DNA of 64,000 nucleotides from assembly GCA_949752735.1 (NCBI GenBank), contig OX457047.1, forward strand, positions 12,899,976 through 12,963,975. The letters are read 5' to 3'. Position numbers and translations under genes: made by a program. Below, in pieces: positions 10,780 through 22,089 of this stretch. The notes beneath the pieces are model-generated. The model saw nothing but the letters and a program-made list of their open reading frames with translations, made no database searches and was not told the DNA's origin. Origin of the DNA: Lumbricus terrestris. Taxonomy: Eukaryota > Annelida > Clitellata > Crassiclitellata > Lumbricidae. The stretch's first letter is position 1. The number at the start of each line of letters is the position of its first letter.

Positions 10780-12149
10780 CAGGGTGCGCCAAAAAAAGTC
10801 CCCCTAGGTTTTTTGCCAATATTTTGGCCAGAAGTAAGAATTTTGAAATGAAATTTTACAGTCTTAAAGACAATTCATATTTACACATGATGACCAGATC
10901 TCATGAAAATATTTCAGACAGAACAAAAGTTATATCACTTTTAGTGAGGCCACCCACCATTTTTTTGACGATTCAAAAACGTAACGCAACAAAAAGTAGC
11001 AAAAACACGATTTTATTAAGTCATATCTCAAATAACTATTTGGAAATGAACTTGATAGCGATTCACAACTTGTGTTCAATGTGCCCACCACCAGTGCCAA
11101 AACTTCTTTTGAGTCTCTGTGCAAAGTTCTTGATGGCCCTGTTGACACGTTCTTTCCCATATCAACTCCAATGCGCCCATCAATTCTCTTACTGCTCTTG
11201 GTTTTGATTGTGGTATTTCTCCAGCATAGCTGGAGAAATATCACAATCAATAGATTGATAAATTGATTATCAATCCATCGGGTTCAAATCCGGAGATTTG
11301 GGGCCATTGGCATTCTCAATAAAACCAGAACAATCGTTCATTTACGCGAAATCTCTTAAATCTCATCTTAAAGAGTAATTATTGCGTTCTCACTGTTTAT
11401 CAGAGTAAACGTTGCTCATAGCTTATATCTCCAGGATCTTGCTCAAGATGTGTCTGAATAAACATTTTGTCTGTCACTGACACCTTGGCCATTTTCATTT
11501 TTTTAGAAATTTGAATTTCATTGCTTTAACAGCAAAATCATGAATCTGACAGAATCCTTATTAACCAACTTGATTGTTATCTTGCTAAGTGACATCACAG
11601 TGACCTGCGGCTACGCTAGTACCCTGTTTCTGTTTAAAATAGTAGTAATAATGATCATCTGGCAATATCAGGGCTATTTGATAACAATTATTTGAGATGA
11701 GACTCAATAAAATCATGTTTTTGTTACTTTTTGTTGCGTTACGTTTTCGAATCGTCAAAAAACAGAGGGTGGCATCACTAAAAGTGATATAACTTTTTTC
11801 TGTTTGAAATATTTTGATGAAATCTGGCCATCATATGCAGATATGAATTATCTTTAAGCCTCCAAAATTACATTTCGATATTCTTACTTCTGGCCAGGAT
11901 ACTGACCAGATTAATTAAATTGGTTTTTTGTAACTAATTGTTGCGTTGCGTTTTGGAATCGTCAAAAAACGGTGGATGGCCTCACTAAAAGTGATATAAC
12001 TTTTGTTCTGTTTGAAATATTTAGATGAAATCTAGCCATCATGTGTAAATATGAGTTGTCTACAAGCCTGTGAAATTTCATTTCGAAATTCTTACTTTTG
12101 GTCAAGATATGGGCAAAAAACCTAGGGGAGTCTTTTTTGTTGCACCCTG
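10780..12149 (-). mobile_element. Internally deleted Tc1/mariner element, 1,370 bp, TA TSD
   Basis: The ends cagggtgcgcc and its inverted partner at gcaccctg are flanked by TA. On the minus strand decayed transposase pieces can be read: an N-terminal block (MAKVSVTDKMFIQTHLEQDP, about 11490-11430), the SPDLNPMD block that precedes the third catalytic acidic residue of Tc1/mariner DDE/D enzymes (about 11310-11260), and a C-terminal block ending in a GGHIEH-like motif (compare 14944-15144). The middle is deleted. The sequence at about 11215-11245 is a near-perfect palindrome (ttctccagcatagctggagaa). The right arm is partly duplicated (about 11720 and 11935). Confidence 0.8.
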
Positions 12150-12280
12150 TACTTACGAACTTTTTTAAACTGTTGCTTGTGGCTTCAAATGCCATGTACT
12201 GGTAATGCTAGCATGACCTATTTTAAAATGAATTTATTTCAACTGTCAGATACAAATAATTACATTATGATGTTACATAC

Positions 12281-12390
12281 ATACGTAGTCTTTGCATCGC
12301 TCTCCCAACACTGATAATTGAAAGGGAAGGTCAGTTTCATGCAGTCTGTACATCGACTGAAAAAACAACTCAGGATCTTTGTCATGCTCC
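12281..12390 (-). CDS. QTMAN: QTMAN (GTDC1) exon with EHDKDPE motif
   Basis: The minus strand encodes EHDKDPELFFQSMYRLHETD, then LPFQLSVLGERCKDYV, matching the GTDC1/QTMAN segment that follows the HRW motif and starts the C-terminal GT-B half (W-EHDK..E.FF..., VLGE). The acceptor is cttttag and the donor is gtatgtaac. The exon is 110 nt, entering with 2 nt pending and leaving 1 nt, so R-W-E-H-D reads through from the previous exon and Y-V-S-V-F-D into the next. An earlier gtatgt four bases upstream would break the frame, which decides the donor. Confidence 0.9.
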
Positions 12391-12838
12391 CTAAAAGTAA
12401 AAGATCACATACTATTTTTATGAATTACTAACAAAGCCAGATATAAAATTAATTTTATTCACAAGCTTCGTATGTTTCAAACAGCTGACTTAATTCTTTA
12501 TCACAAGTGTTCAAAATATCAACGAAATAAACAGTGGCCCAGGATCTTCTCTGCTTCCCTCATCACTCTTCACTGAACTTTCCTCTCTTCTAGACGTCCT
12601 GGCCACGTATAATTCTCAACTGATCATCACCCGGGGATCTAAATATACACCTGTAGAATATTGGCAACTAGAATACAACCAGATCTAATTACCCTCTCAT
12701 GCAGTTTGATCTGACCTAATGCATTACATCGCCCAGGCTACACATATACTTGGTGCTGGCTGTAGCCAACAAGAGGAAGCCACGAATCATCTCCGGTCTG
12801 GTTATCAAACATCCTGTCATTTCAGACTGCAGCTTCAA
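12391..12838. other. QTMAN intron, nothing recognised
   Basis: No feature that I can support. Overlapping short frames here are not conserved protein. Confidence 0.3.
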
Positions 12839-13200
12839 AATCATACTCTGTCTCTGTCTCTGTCTCTCTCTCTCGGTGGGCTGCAACATTTGCTGCTTCC
12901 CTCCAGTCGATACCCATCTCCATCAGATCCTCCCTCAATGTGCTTCTCCAGGTCTTTCTCGGACGTCCTCTGCTTGTTTTTCCTTCCTCCGGTCTCCAAG
13001 TCATCACCTTTCCCGTGGCCTCCGCGCCAGCATGCGAAGTATGTGTCCGGCCATTCTTATACGCCTCGTTTCTACAATTGCTTCCATCTCCATTGCTCCC
13101 GTCATTCGCAGGACCTCTTCGTTTCTGATGTGGTCTCTCCAAGTTATGCCCAGAACGGTTCGCAGACATCTTCTGTGGAAGACATTCAGCCTCTGTGAGA
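12839..13200 (-). pseudogene. LINE endonuclease-RT C-terminal remnant
   Basis: The minus strand reads KTSRGRPRKTWRSTLREDLM then EMGIDWREAANVAAHRE, the conserved tail of RTE/I-group non-LTR retrotransposon polyproteins (RGRP..TWR..L..E....G..W.EA...A.DR..WR). A second frame upstream carries the WRDHIRNEEVL-type block, so a frameshift lies near 13010-13030. A (CT)n run at 12846-12878 lies at its 3' side. Dead fragment. Confidence 0.75.
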
Positions 13201-13290
13201 GGCTGAAATCATATTCAAGCTAGCAATATTTTTTGGTACATGCACGGATGGAAAATTTCTTAAATGGACAGCATTTTTGGAGCCAACCTA

Positions 13291-14269
13291 CCAGTGTTTG
13301 ATGTAGTCTCCCTCCTCTGGGGAATCCAGGTTATGGGAGTGTAAACAATCAACGCTACCAAGGCGAAGTACAGGGTGCGGCAAAAAAGGAGAGGGACATG
13401 GGAGGAGATGTGCCCCCTCCCTATCAGAAACTATTTGAATTTCTACATTACAATGGTAGTATTTTATGCTGTCTTCTTAACAAAATAGCTGTACTTTTTC
13501 AGTGCTGATAAGAGTGGCCCAAGACTTCAATAAATATAGGCTATACTTACAAAATAAGTTCTTTTTTTAGTTTCAACATTGTAAAGGTACCATTTTAAGA
13601 TGTCATTTTATAAAAATTACTAAATTATTTCAGTACTGGTAAAAAGAGTGTTTTAACATTTCAATAAATATAATTATGATTACAATAATAACTTCTTTAT
13701 GTATCGAATTCAGCAGCTCAGTTCTGCTGCTGGGCTATTACAATGAATAATGATAATAATTACATAAGCTGACTGTGCAGCACTGTCTTCTTAACAAATC
13801 AGCTCATCCTGGTTGCCCAAGACGGTCCTGAATTGCTGACCAGGACACAATTAGCAGAAATTATAACAAATGGTACACAAACCAAGAAAGAACTACCAAA
13901 ATTGGGAAGCCATGTGTAGTAATGATGTTGCTTCACTATATAGGGGTTCAAGGAACAAAACATTTAGAAATTTGACAGCTTGAAATTTGAAAGACAGCAC
14001 TGGAGAGAAGCCATTTAGTTATACAAAAACAATATAATTATGTACTTATATTAACAGTAAATTATACTCATTGTAATATGACAGTAATATTATAGTGAAT
14101 ATTAAAATCAAAATCATGGTAAATAATATAGTATATTATAACAGTGCATGTAATACAACGATGCAAACGGCAACTAAAACCATTATCATTTTGTCAAATT
14201 TTTCTGGGGGAATTCTGATTCCTGTGGGGGAGAACTTCACCCCCCCAGAAACGTCTAGATTAAACACTG
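13291..14269. mobile_element. Non-autonomous hAT element, 979 bp, 8-bp TSD
   Basis: The ends are cagtgtttgatgtag and ctagattaaacactg. ccaaccta is duplicated exactly at 13283-13290 and 14270-14277. One extra base (c) sits between the left TSD and CAGTG, as in the related copy at 18523. The ends contain G/C runs (ctgggggg / cccccccag). The internal text aagacggtcctgaattgc recurs in the copy at 55585. No transposase. Confidence 0.88.
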
Positions 14270-14663
14270 CCAACCTATAGAATGGTCCATAGTGAGAACC
14301 TGGATAGCATGCCATGCAAGAATCTGTGACATGAAATCCATTTATATAACATTCTTGGGATAAAGTTTATTGAGTTTTTACCAGGGAGGGTGAAATTGTG
14401 ATCCCTAGTTCTCTCATCTTCCCAGTTCCGGAGATGTCTTAAGACTATCCATGCGGGAGGGGAGAGGAGGCACTTACACTCTGGCAAGGAGGTCAGCTGA
14501 GTTGAGCTCAATTTCCGAAGCCTCATACGATAGACATACTTTGTAGGTTATTAGCGCCTTTGAATTTTAGACTGTTTGTTCTGTTAGTAGTTAAGATTGC
14601 TGTTAATTGCTTCAAGTAATCATACTGAATTGTGTCAGATTGAAAAATAAAGGAGATAATATA

Positions 14664-15225
14664 CAGGGTGGGCAAAAATACCCTTACGTTTCTTTGCCAA
14701 TATCTTGGCCAAAAGTATGAATTTCAAAATGAAATTTTACAGGCTTATAAACAATTCATATTTATACATGGTGACCAGATTTTATAAAAATATTTCAAAC
14801 AGAACAAAAATTATATCACTTTTAGTGAGGCCAACCACCGTTTTATGATGATTCAAAAACGTAACGCAACAAAAAGTTTTAAAAAATCCGATTTAATTAC
14901 GTCACATCTCAAATAATTGTTGTGAAATGAACTTGATAGTGCTTCACAACTTGTGTTCAATGTGCCCACCACCAGTGTCAAAACTTCTTTTGAGTCTCTT
15001 TGCAAAGTTCTTGATGGTTCTGCTGATGCGTTCCAAAGGCAAATCTTCCCATATCAACTCCAATGCGCTCATCAATTCTCTTACCGCTCTTGGTTTTGGT
15101 TGTAGTGAGGAGGTTAAGGTCCAAAAACGCAGTGCATTGTGCATCTTGTGGATAAAAGCAACAAATTTTTACAGCTTCAAGACAAACATATTTTAAAACT
15201 TTTCAGCCAGAGGCATCAAAAAATT
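14664..15225 (-). mobile_element. Tc1/mariner left arm with transposase C-terminus
   Basis: TA-flanked cagggtgggcaaaaa starts an arm homologous to 10780-11220. On the minus strand 15144-14944 encodes a transposase C-terminus containing PKPRAVRELMSALELIWEDL and ending GGHIEHKL, typical of Tc1/mariner enzymes. The arm runs to about 15225 (cagccagaggc), where it meets unrelated DNA. Its inverted partner is 19855-20797. Confidence 0.75.
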
Positions 15226-15254
15226 CAAATGGGAACATACTTAAACAGATGGTT

Positions 15255-16560
15255 GAAAGTATGCTAAAAATGCACATGCTCCAGAGTAGATATGCAGGTC
15301 TAAACTGCACCTAGATGCAGAATATGTGGTCTTTTAACAACATAAAACATTACTGATCTGATTCAAACATTACGCATTGTGGGACAATTCATATAGAACA
15401 AGTATACTATGAAAGTATGCTAAAAATTAACATTCCAGAGATGATATGCAACTATTTATTACACTAATATGCAGAATATGTGGTCTGTTGACAACATGAA
15501 GCATTACTAATCAGATTTAAACATTACACAGTGTGGGACAATTGATATAGCACAGATATACTATGAAAGTATGCTAAAAATTCACATTTCAAGTGTCGAT
15601 ACGCAACTCTTTATGCACATAGATGCAGAATATGTGGTATTTTGACAACATGAAACATTACTAACCTAATTAAAACATTACACACATGCAGAACATGTTT
15701 GGGACAATTGATAAAGCACAAGTATACTATGAAAGTATGCAAAAAATTCACATTTTAAGAGCCAATACGCAACGCTTTATGCACACAGATGCAGAATATG
15801 TGGTCTTTTGACAACATGAATTTTTTTACCTAATTAAAACATTACACATATGCATACATGTGTGGGACAATTGATAGAACACAAGTATACTATGGAAGTA
15901 TGCTCAAAATTCACATTTCAAGAGCCGATACGCAACTCTTTACGCACATATATGTAAAATATGTGGTCTTTTGACAACATGAAATTTTTTAACCTAATTA
16001 AAACATTACACATATGCATACATGTGTGGGACAATTGATAGAACACAAGTATACTATGGAAGTATGCTCAAAATTCACATTTCAAGAGCCGATTCACAAC
16101 TCTTTATGCACATAGATGCAGAATATGCGGTCTTTTGACGACATGAAACATTACTAATATGAAACAAACATTGCACATATGCATACATGTGTGGGACAAT
16201 TGATATAGCTCCAGTATACCATTTAAGTATGCTAAAACTGCACATTTCCAGAGCAGAAATGCAACTCCATATATTACACTTAGATGCAGAATACGCGGTC
16301 TTTAGACAACATGAAAAATTACTAATTAGTAATATTTAAGATTAATCTGATTCAAACATTACACATATGCATACGTGTGTTGGAAGTTTATCTATCTCCA
16401 GTATACCATTTAAGTATGCTAAAACTGCACTTTTCCAGAGCCAATATGCAACTCCATATTGCACTTAGATGCAGAATATGTGGTCTTTTGACACATGAAC
16501 ATTACAATTTTCGGTTGCAATATGGTCATGTGGGGTAGCACAATGTTTGACACACCAATA
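15255..16560. repeat. Satellite of ~155-186-bp monomers, about 8 copies
   Basis: The landmark gnaagtatgctnaaaa recurs at about 15255, 15411, 15565, 15731, 15894, 16058, 16223 and 16409. Each unit also carries atgcagaatatgtggtctttt, acaacatgaa and gtgtgggacaattgata. The two central units (15894 and 16058) are nearly identical, suggesting local amplification. It lies inside the long-armed mariner structure. Non-coding. Confidence 0.9.
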
Positions 16561-18522
16561 CAAATGACTTGAAGAGTAAGCTTACTTTCAGCAGATACCA
16601 TTTCAATACTAATATCAGTGTGCTTCCGTCATGGAAGACATAGCACCAAAATAATGTCACAAATAGGCACCATGTCAAAATTCCAGTTATAAAACAGGTC
16701 TTTTTGCATCTGGGAATTTTCCTATAAAAATGCATGCTGGCACCACAATTTTTTTAGAAAATATTTTATTTACATTTGTATCACAAGTAATTAAATGTCA
16801 GTTTAAATATGCTGTCATTTATTTCTATCACTATTTTCACAATGTCAAAGTGTTTTCTCTGCAAAGAGTGTCCAGTTATTCACGATCTGCCTGTCGGTTG
16901 TCTCATAAGATTACGCTGACAACCAGCACTAGTGACCACAATTTCTGGTCATTTGGTATGAAGAACTGGAAAGTTTGAAGTGTCTAAAGTGAAAAACTGA
17001 AGTTGGTTGGGTAGAACAAAAAAGTATGTGAATTTGCATCTGCGTAATTTATGACATTTTCAGACTTCTTCAATAACTTTTGATCTAGAGCAGCTAAACC
17101 CATTTGCTGAGCACTTCAGTTTTGAGTTCTAAGCATTGCATAGATTTGTATGATCAAGTAAAGGCTAGTTCTGGACTCAAAATTCAAGTAACCTCATGAG
17201 CAGCAATGTGTTGAAGCTGAGACCATGCCCCTATTGTTACAGAATTTGTGACACACTATTTTCTTTGCTGGAAGCAACAGCCAGAATAACAATATCAGTA
17301 TCAGTAGTCTTGAGCAAGACACATATATCTGTGATTCCCAGCTTGAAACAAATCCCTATATTCATGATTTCATGATTTAGTAACTTTACTAGATCCAGCT
17401 CTCTGACCATATACAATTCAAAGTTCTTGCTTCGGTTTTTATGTCGCAATTGAGTCTTTTTCCGAAGCATCTTTGTGATTTCATGCTTCGTCTCCTCTCT
17501 GCCACACCACTGGGTCCTCTCATTTCCTCTGATTGGCCTGACTTATTTGTTCCTCATGTCTGCCCTGGATCAATCCAGTTGCTTTGTCCCTCTCAGTGGA
17601 ATGGAATTCCACCATTAGTTCGCTCCACCTTTTTGCTCGACAGCAAAGTTCTTTATTCTGGCACACATAAACACACAGGGTAATCTATCACTTTAGCGTT
17701 TTAAAAATTATTCATCATTGAGTGGGTTGGTAGTGTTGGATGCAGACAAGTAGGATTGACGAAAAGCTTTCTCGCTAAACAGAAACTGGTTTGATGAAAA
17801 TGTTTAATTAAATAGAAGTGGGATCAATGAAAAATTCTTGCTGAAATTAAAGCTGGATTGATGAACAATATATAATATTTAAATATAGATTGATAAGAAG
17901 TAATTGTTGTTGCCCAAATAAAAGCAATACTGATTTTAAAATAAATTCTTGCCTTGATGGAACTTATGGAAGTTAGATCAATGAAAATGGTAATCATGCA
18001 GACAACGGCCCTGTTAAAGCAAGCAGTATAGCCACCTAATAAATTGCTCAAATAGAGTGCTGTAACCTATCAGTATGTCCCATGATGCAATGCACTGAGT
18101 AGTGAGTAAGTAAGTAGTCAACACAACAACCTAACACAATTTCTAAGAAGTAAATAGGACATTTCATTTTAGTACAGCAATAGAAGAAATTAAAACATAC
18201 CAAATTAATGAAAGACATACGTTTTCATATTATGACGAGATAGGGATAATTAAAATTAAAACCTACCAAATTAATGAAAGAAATAAGTGTTCAATTTAAT
18301 AAGAAGCTGGGGAGGGGAATTATGAAATAATGGAAGCGCACAAAAGGCGTCGTGAGTATCAGTTAGAGTTGGGGTTGTGTTCTTATTAGATACTGTCCAG
18401 TGTCCACTGGCATAATACATTATCTTTGGACATAATCTAATGTCAACACTATTCCTAACCCCAACTGACAATATGACGCCTAGCCAGACCCTAACCGAAA
18501 CTCACGATGCCTAACCTGACCC
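16561..18522. other. Cargo DNA between mariner arms; LINE-like trace
   Basis: It is mostly unrecognised. At 17441-17690 the plus strand contains a decayed LINE C-terminal pattern (LCPSQWNGIPPLVRSTFLLD resembles the WN.LP..LR....F...L tail). At 18170-18290 the phrase aaaacataccaaattaatgaaag is repeated imperfectly. Confidence 0.35.
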
Positions 18523-19112
18523 GCAGTGTTTAATCTACACGTCTCTGGGGGGGGAAGTTCCCCCCAGGATTGACATTTCCCCCCAGAAAAATTTGACGAC
18601 ATGATATTGGTTTTTAGTTACTGTTTTCATCATTGTTTTAAATGAAGTGTTATAATATACCATGATATTATTTATTATTATATGATTATAATGACATTAT
18701 TTACTACTATAATATATGATACTATCATGTTAAGATGACACCTTAAAATGCAGCCATTGCAATGTGGAAATTCAAAAAGTTTCTAATGGGTCACTGAAGA
18801 AGTACAGCTATTTTGTTAAGATGACAACTTAAAATGCTGCTATTGCAATGTTGAAATTAATTTTTTTTCTAATGGGTCACTGAATAAGTACAGCTATTTT
18901 CTTAAGACGAGTCAGACGACACCATAAAATGCTGCCATTGCAGAAGTGGAAATTAAAATAGCTTCTGATGAGGATGGGCGCATCCCCTCTCCATACCCCT
19001 CCCCCTCCCAGTCTCAGTGCTACGCGCATCACGAGTGTCCAAAGCACGCTCAATTGTCCCCCCCAGAAATCTCAATTCAATCCCCAGAGGAGGGGGACTA
19101 GATTAAACACTG
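18523..19112. mobile_element. Non-autonomous hAT element, 590 bp, 8-bp TSD
   Basis: Same family as 13291-14269 but inverted. The ends are cagtgtttaatctac and ctagattaaacactg, with exact cctgaccc copies at 18515-18522 and 19113-19120. Again one extra base (g) separates the left TSD from CAGTG. The interior repeats a block of about 110 bp (ttaagatgacaccttaaaatg-type) three times. Confidence 0.88.
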
Positions 19113-19850
19113 CCTGACCCCAAGGCATCAAGAGATGCATAAAAGCGCCCAATCAGTTTTAGAAGTGCAGGTTTCTTCACTTTCTATTTACTCGTATTAT
19201 TTACTTAATATTTTCATTTATAATTATTAACTTAACCTTTTTACTTGGGGTTTCGCGTTAATTACTTAATAAGAGCATAGCATCATGAGAAGCAGCTTAT
19301 AAGTCGCAGCGCTCTATTTTAGCGATTTCTTGGGCGGCCATACCGTTTACATGAACAGGACCGAAGTCTGCAAAATTAAACATGAAAAGTATTCATGCCA
19401 AAGCAGAAGTAGGTAGGATCGATGGAAAATACTTATGCCGCGATATGCGAATAATTTATAACGCTATTTAAGCGATAGATTACCCGCACACTGCGTCCAA
19501 TTAACCGGCAAGTACTGGGGCGATTAAAAAAACTACTTAGACATCGCTATGTTATTCAAATTCTAACCTTTCAAATACAAATATTCAAATGCATGCAAAT
19601 TCACATAATCCTTGTTCAAAAAATTAATGTTCTTGCGCACAATACGAGCGATAAACAACTTCATTTAAATTTGGATTCCCAATTTATCGCTCACGAAACT
19701 TAGTTTACAAGCCAAGCTATCGCACAAGGTTGGCTCTGTAGAGCGAATATAGCCCAATAAAATCGCCCAAATGGTCGATCTAACAACAAAAGTGACCGAA
19801 TTTTTCGGACATTTCACTAATTTTTTTAGTTATGTTCCGGATCGAATTAA
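19113..19850. other. Unrecognised DNA between hAT copy and mariner arm
   Basis: AT-rich and CpG-containing, with no coding pattern or repeat that I can name. Confidence 0.3.
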
Positions 19851-19854
19851 TTGA

Positions 19855-20797
19855 TGCCTCTGGCTGAAAAGTCTTAAAATACGTTTTTCTTCAATACAAA
19901 AAAGTTTGTTGCTTTTATCCACAGTTTGCACAATGCACGAGCTTAGCGTCCTCACTATTGCAGATTGTGATATTTCCCCAGCATAGCTCTCTGCAATTGA
20001 TTATCAATCCATTTGGTTCAATCCGGAGACCTGGGACTATTGGCTTTCTCAATGAAACCAGAACAATGAACATTGAGCCGATCTCCTTTAATTTTACGGC
20101 AAATCTCTTAACTCTCAGCTTAACTCTTAATTTTTGCGCACTCACTGTTTATCAGAGTTAACGTTGCTCATAGCCCTATATCTTCAGGATCTTGCTCAAG
20201 TGGTGTCTGAATACACATTTTATCTGTCATGACACTTTGGCCGTTTTCATTTTTTAGAAATTTGAATTTCATTGCTTTAATAGCAAAATTATTGATCTGA
20301 CAGATTCCTTATTTGCCAACGTGATTGTCATCTTGCTATAGCAAAATTATTGATCTGACAGATTCCTTATTTGCCAACGTGATTGTCATCTTGCTATAGC
20401 AAATTTATTGATCTGACAGATTCCTTATTTGCCAACGTGATTGTCATCTTGCAAAGTGACTTCACAATGACGTGCAGCTACGCTAGTACCCTGTTTCTTT
20501 TTAAAATAGTAATAATAATGATCGTCTATCAATATCAAGGTTTTTCGACAACAATTATTTGAGGTGAGACTTAATAAAATCGTGTTTTTGTTGCGTTACG
20601 TTTTTGAATCGTCAAAAAAGGTGGGTGGTCTCATTAAAAGTGATAAAACTTTTGTTCTGTTTGAAACATTTTGATGTATAAATCTGAATTATCCTGTATA
20701 AATATGAATAAGCCTGTAAAATTTCATTTAGAAATTCCTACTGTTGGTCAAGATATTGACAAAAAACCGTAGGGGGGAGTCTTTTTTGCCCACCCTG
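19855..20797 (-). mobile_element. Tc1/mariner right arm with 58-bp triplication
   Basis: Positions 19855-19940 are the reverse complement of 15110-15215. Positions 19975-20797 parallel the right half of the 10780-12149 element, including the decayed SPDLNP region and the end cccaccctg before TA. A 58-bp unit (gcaaaattattgatctgac...) is present three times at 20282-20452. Together with 14664-15225 it forms a structure of about 6.1 kb with long inverted arms. Confidence 0.75.
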
Positions 20798-20958
20798 TAT
20801 ATATATATCTTGTCCACTAGCACAGGCACTGAAACAGGTCAAGAGCGCAGCTGATTTCTTAACAGCACTACATAAGTGTTAGGTTACGATTTACAAAATA
20901 CAAAACTAAATATTAATTATGCTTCCATCATCTATTAGTAATTTAACAAATTACCTAC

Positions 20959-21216
20959 CATCTGTGAGACCAAACAATATGCAGCGGACAAACAGCACTT
21001 TCACTTTCATCAAACATCCTCAAATGTTCTGAAGCATGAATGGTCTTTAAAATGGGAAATTCAATTGGAAAGTACAAAACACGGCATTTGGGGCGAATTT
21101 GTTGATCAAGATTTTTTGGTCGATAGTCAGGCATGACATGCAAAAATTTACTAATGTTTCCAAGAAATGATTCCATGTTGAAACATGAGTTGAATACCAC
21201 AATGTCAGCAACAAGG
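20959..21216 (-). CDS. QTMAN: QTMAN (GTDC1) exon with [11 protein letters not shown] motif
   Basis: The minus strand encodes [20 protein letters not shown], then [34 protein letters not shown] and, at the end, [10 protein letters not shown]. This is the GTDC1/QTMAN middle segment (VVFNS.FNMESFL, PDxRPKxL, RPKCxVxYFPI, then HIVWxHRW). The acceptor is gtttttttag and the donor gtaggtaa. The exon is 258 nt with phases that fit its neighbours. It lacks the long low-complexity insert that vertebrate proteins carry between YFPI and HIVW; here only about 28 residues separate them. Confidence 0.92.
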
Positions 21217-21676
21217 CTAAAAAAACAAGAAAATCAATGCACATTGAGACTATTAATTAGCAGCTTTCTATGCATGCATATCTAATGTACAAAGCATCAA
21301 TGAACTGTGCACCAAAACAATCAATCAATGGATCATTCTTCAAACGGGTGCCCTGACATTCAGGACCTATTGACAGCCTGGCGCTGAACAATAAGGTTTA
21401 TTTGATATAATTGAATGCATGGTTGATTGAGAACTGCCTATGATGAATTCCTCTTGTAATGACGCTATATAAATTTGCAATTATGATTACCAGTACAATT
21501 TTTGACCATATCTTACATCAGCATGTGATTGACAAAAGTATCAGAAAAATATCTAGATAGTCAACAAGGTCAGTTTTAGTGAGGTTATTAAGAGAAAATG
21601 GGTTCCAACCAGGCTACTCCCAAAGAAGCACACTTATATAAAATGCAAAAATCCAAAATAGTAATAAATTCAATAC

Positions 21677-21829
21677 CATGAAAGAATTTGGTTGTATCCA
21701 TACTGAAAATCTCTCTCCTGCTGTCGCCGAACAGGATAAACAAGCTGGTTCTCATGAAAATAAATTATCTTCTTCAGATGTCGCAAGTCCGGTCTAAGAG
21801 CTACAAGTTCTGCCAAATTGAGAACTGAA
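21677..21829 (-). CDS. QTMAN: QTMAN (GTDC1) exon with YFHENQ motif
   Basis: The minus strand encodes SVLNLAELVALRPDLRHLKK, then IIYFHENQLVYPVRRQQERD, then FQYGYNQILS. YFHENQ.xYP and ERDxQYGYNxILS are hallmark motifs of GTDC1/QTMAN (pfam DUF3524 region at the N-terminal GT-B half). The acceptor is ttctgtag and the donor gtattg. The exon is 153 nt; its first base completes a serine from the exon at 34168, and its last two bases complete the Cys of C-LVAD in the next. Confidence 0.93.
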
Positions 21830-22089
21830 CTACAGAAGAGTACTCTAAAATAATCAGATTTTATGCATCAGATATTAGACAAAATTAAAAAAACCATGTA
21901 TGGAATTATCATTAAGCAATATTTTACACTGAGATAAAAACCAACAGTAAACAAATGTGAGAGATTCAGTAAGTAACCCCTTGGAACCATTCATCAAGCT
22001 AGCACTTCTTTTACGACAATCTTAGGTTCAAGTTTTCTAGTGAAGTCATACTTTGTTCTCATCCAAAATCTGGAATACTAACCACCAGA

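Noticed and set aside
11275..11300. tRNA B-box-like gggttcaaatcc, considered as a tRNA or SINE promoter
   Set aside because: It is antisense transposase code (the SPDLNP block) in the mariner element; no A box or cloverleaf is present.
12719..13223. Two plus-strand frames of about 158 aa
   Set aside because: They are opposite-strand shadows of the LINE C-terminus, which shows conserved motifs on the minus strand.
15255..16560. Regular repeats considered as a CRISPR array
   Set aside because: Repeat units are about 155-186 bp and contiguous, with no short repeat/unique spacer pattern, and the host is an animal. The 45-bp and 35-bp arrays fail for the same reason.
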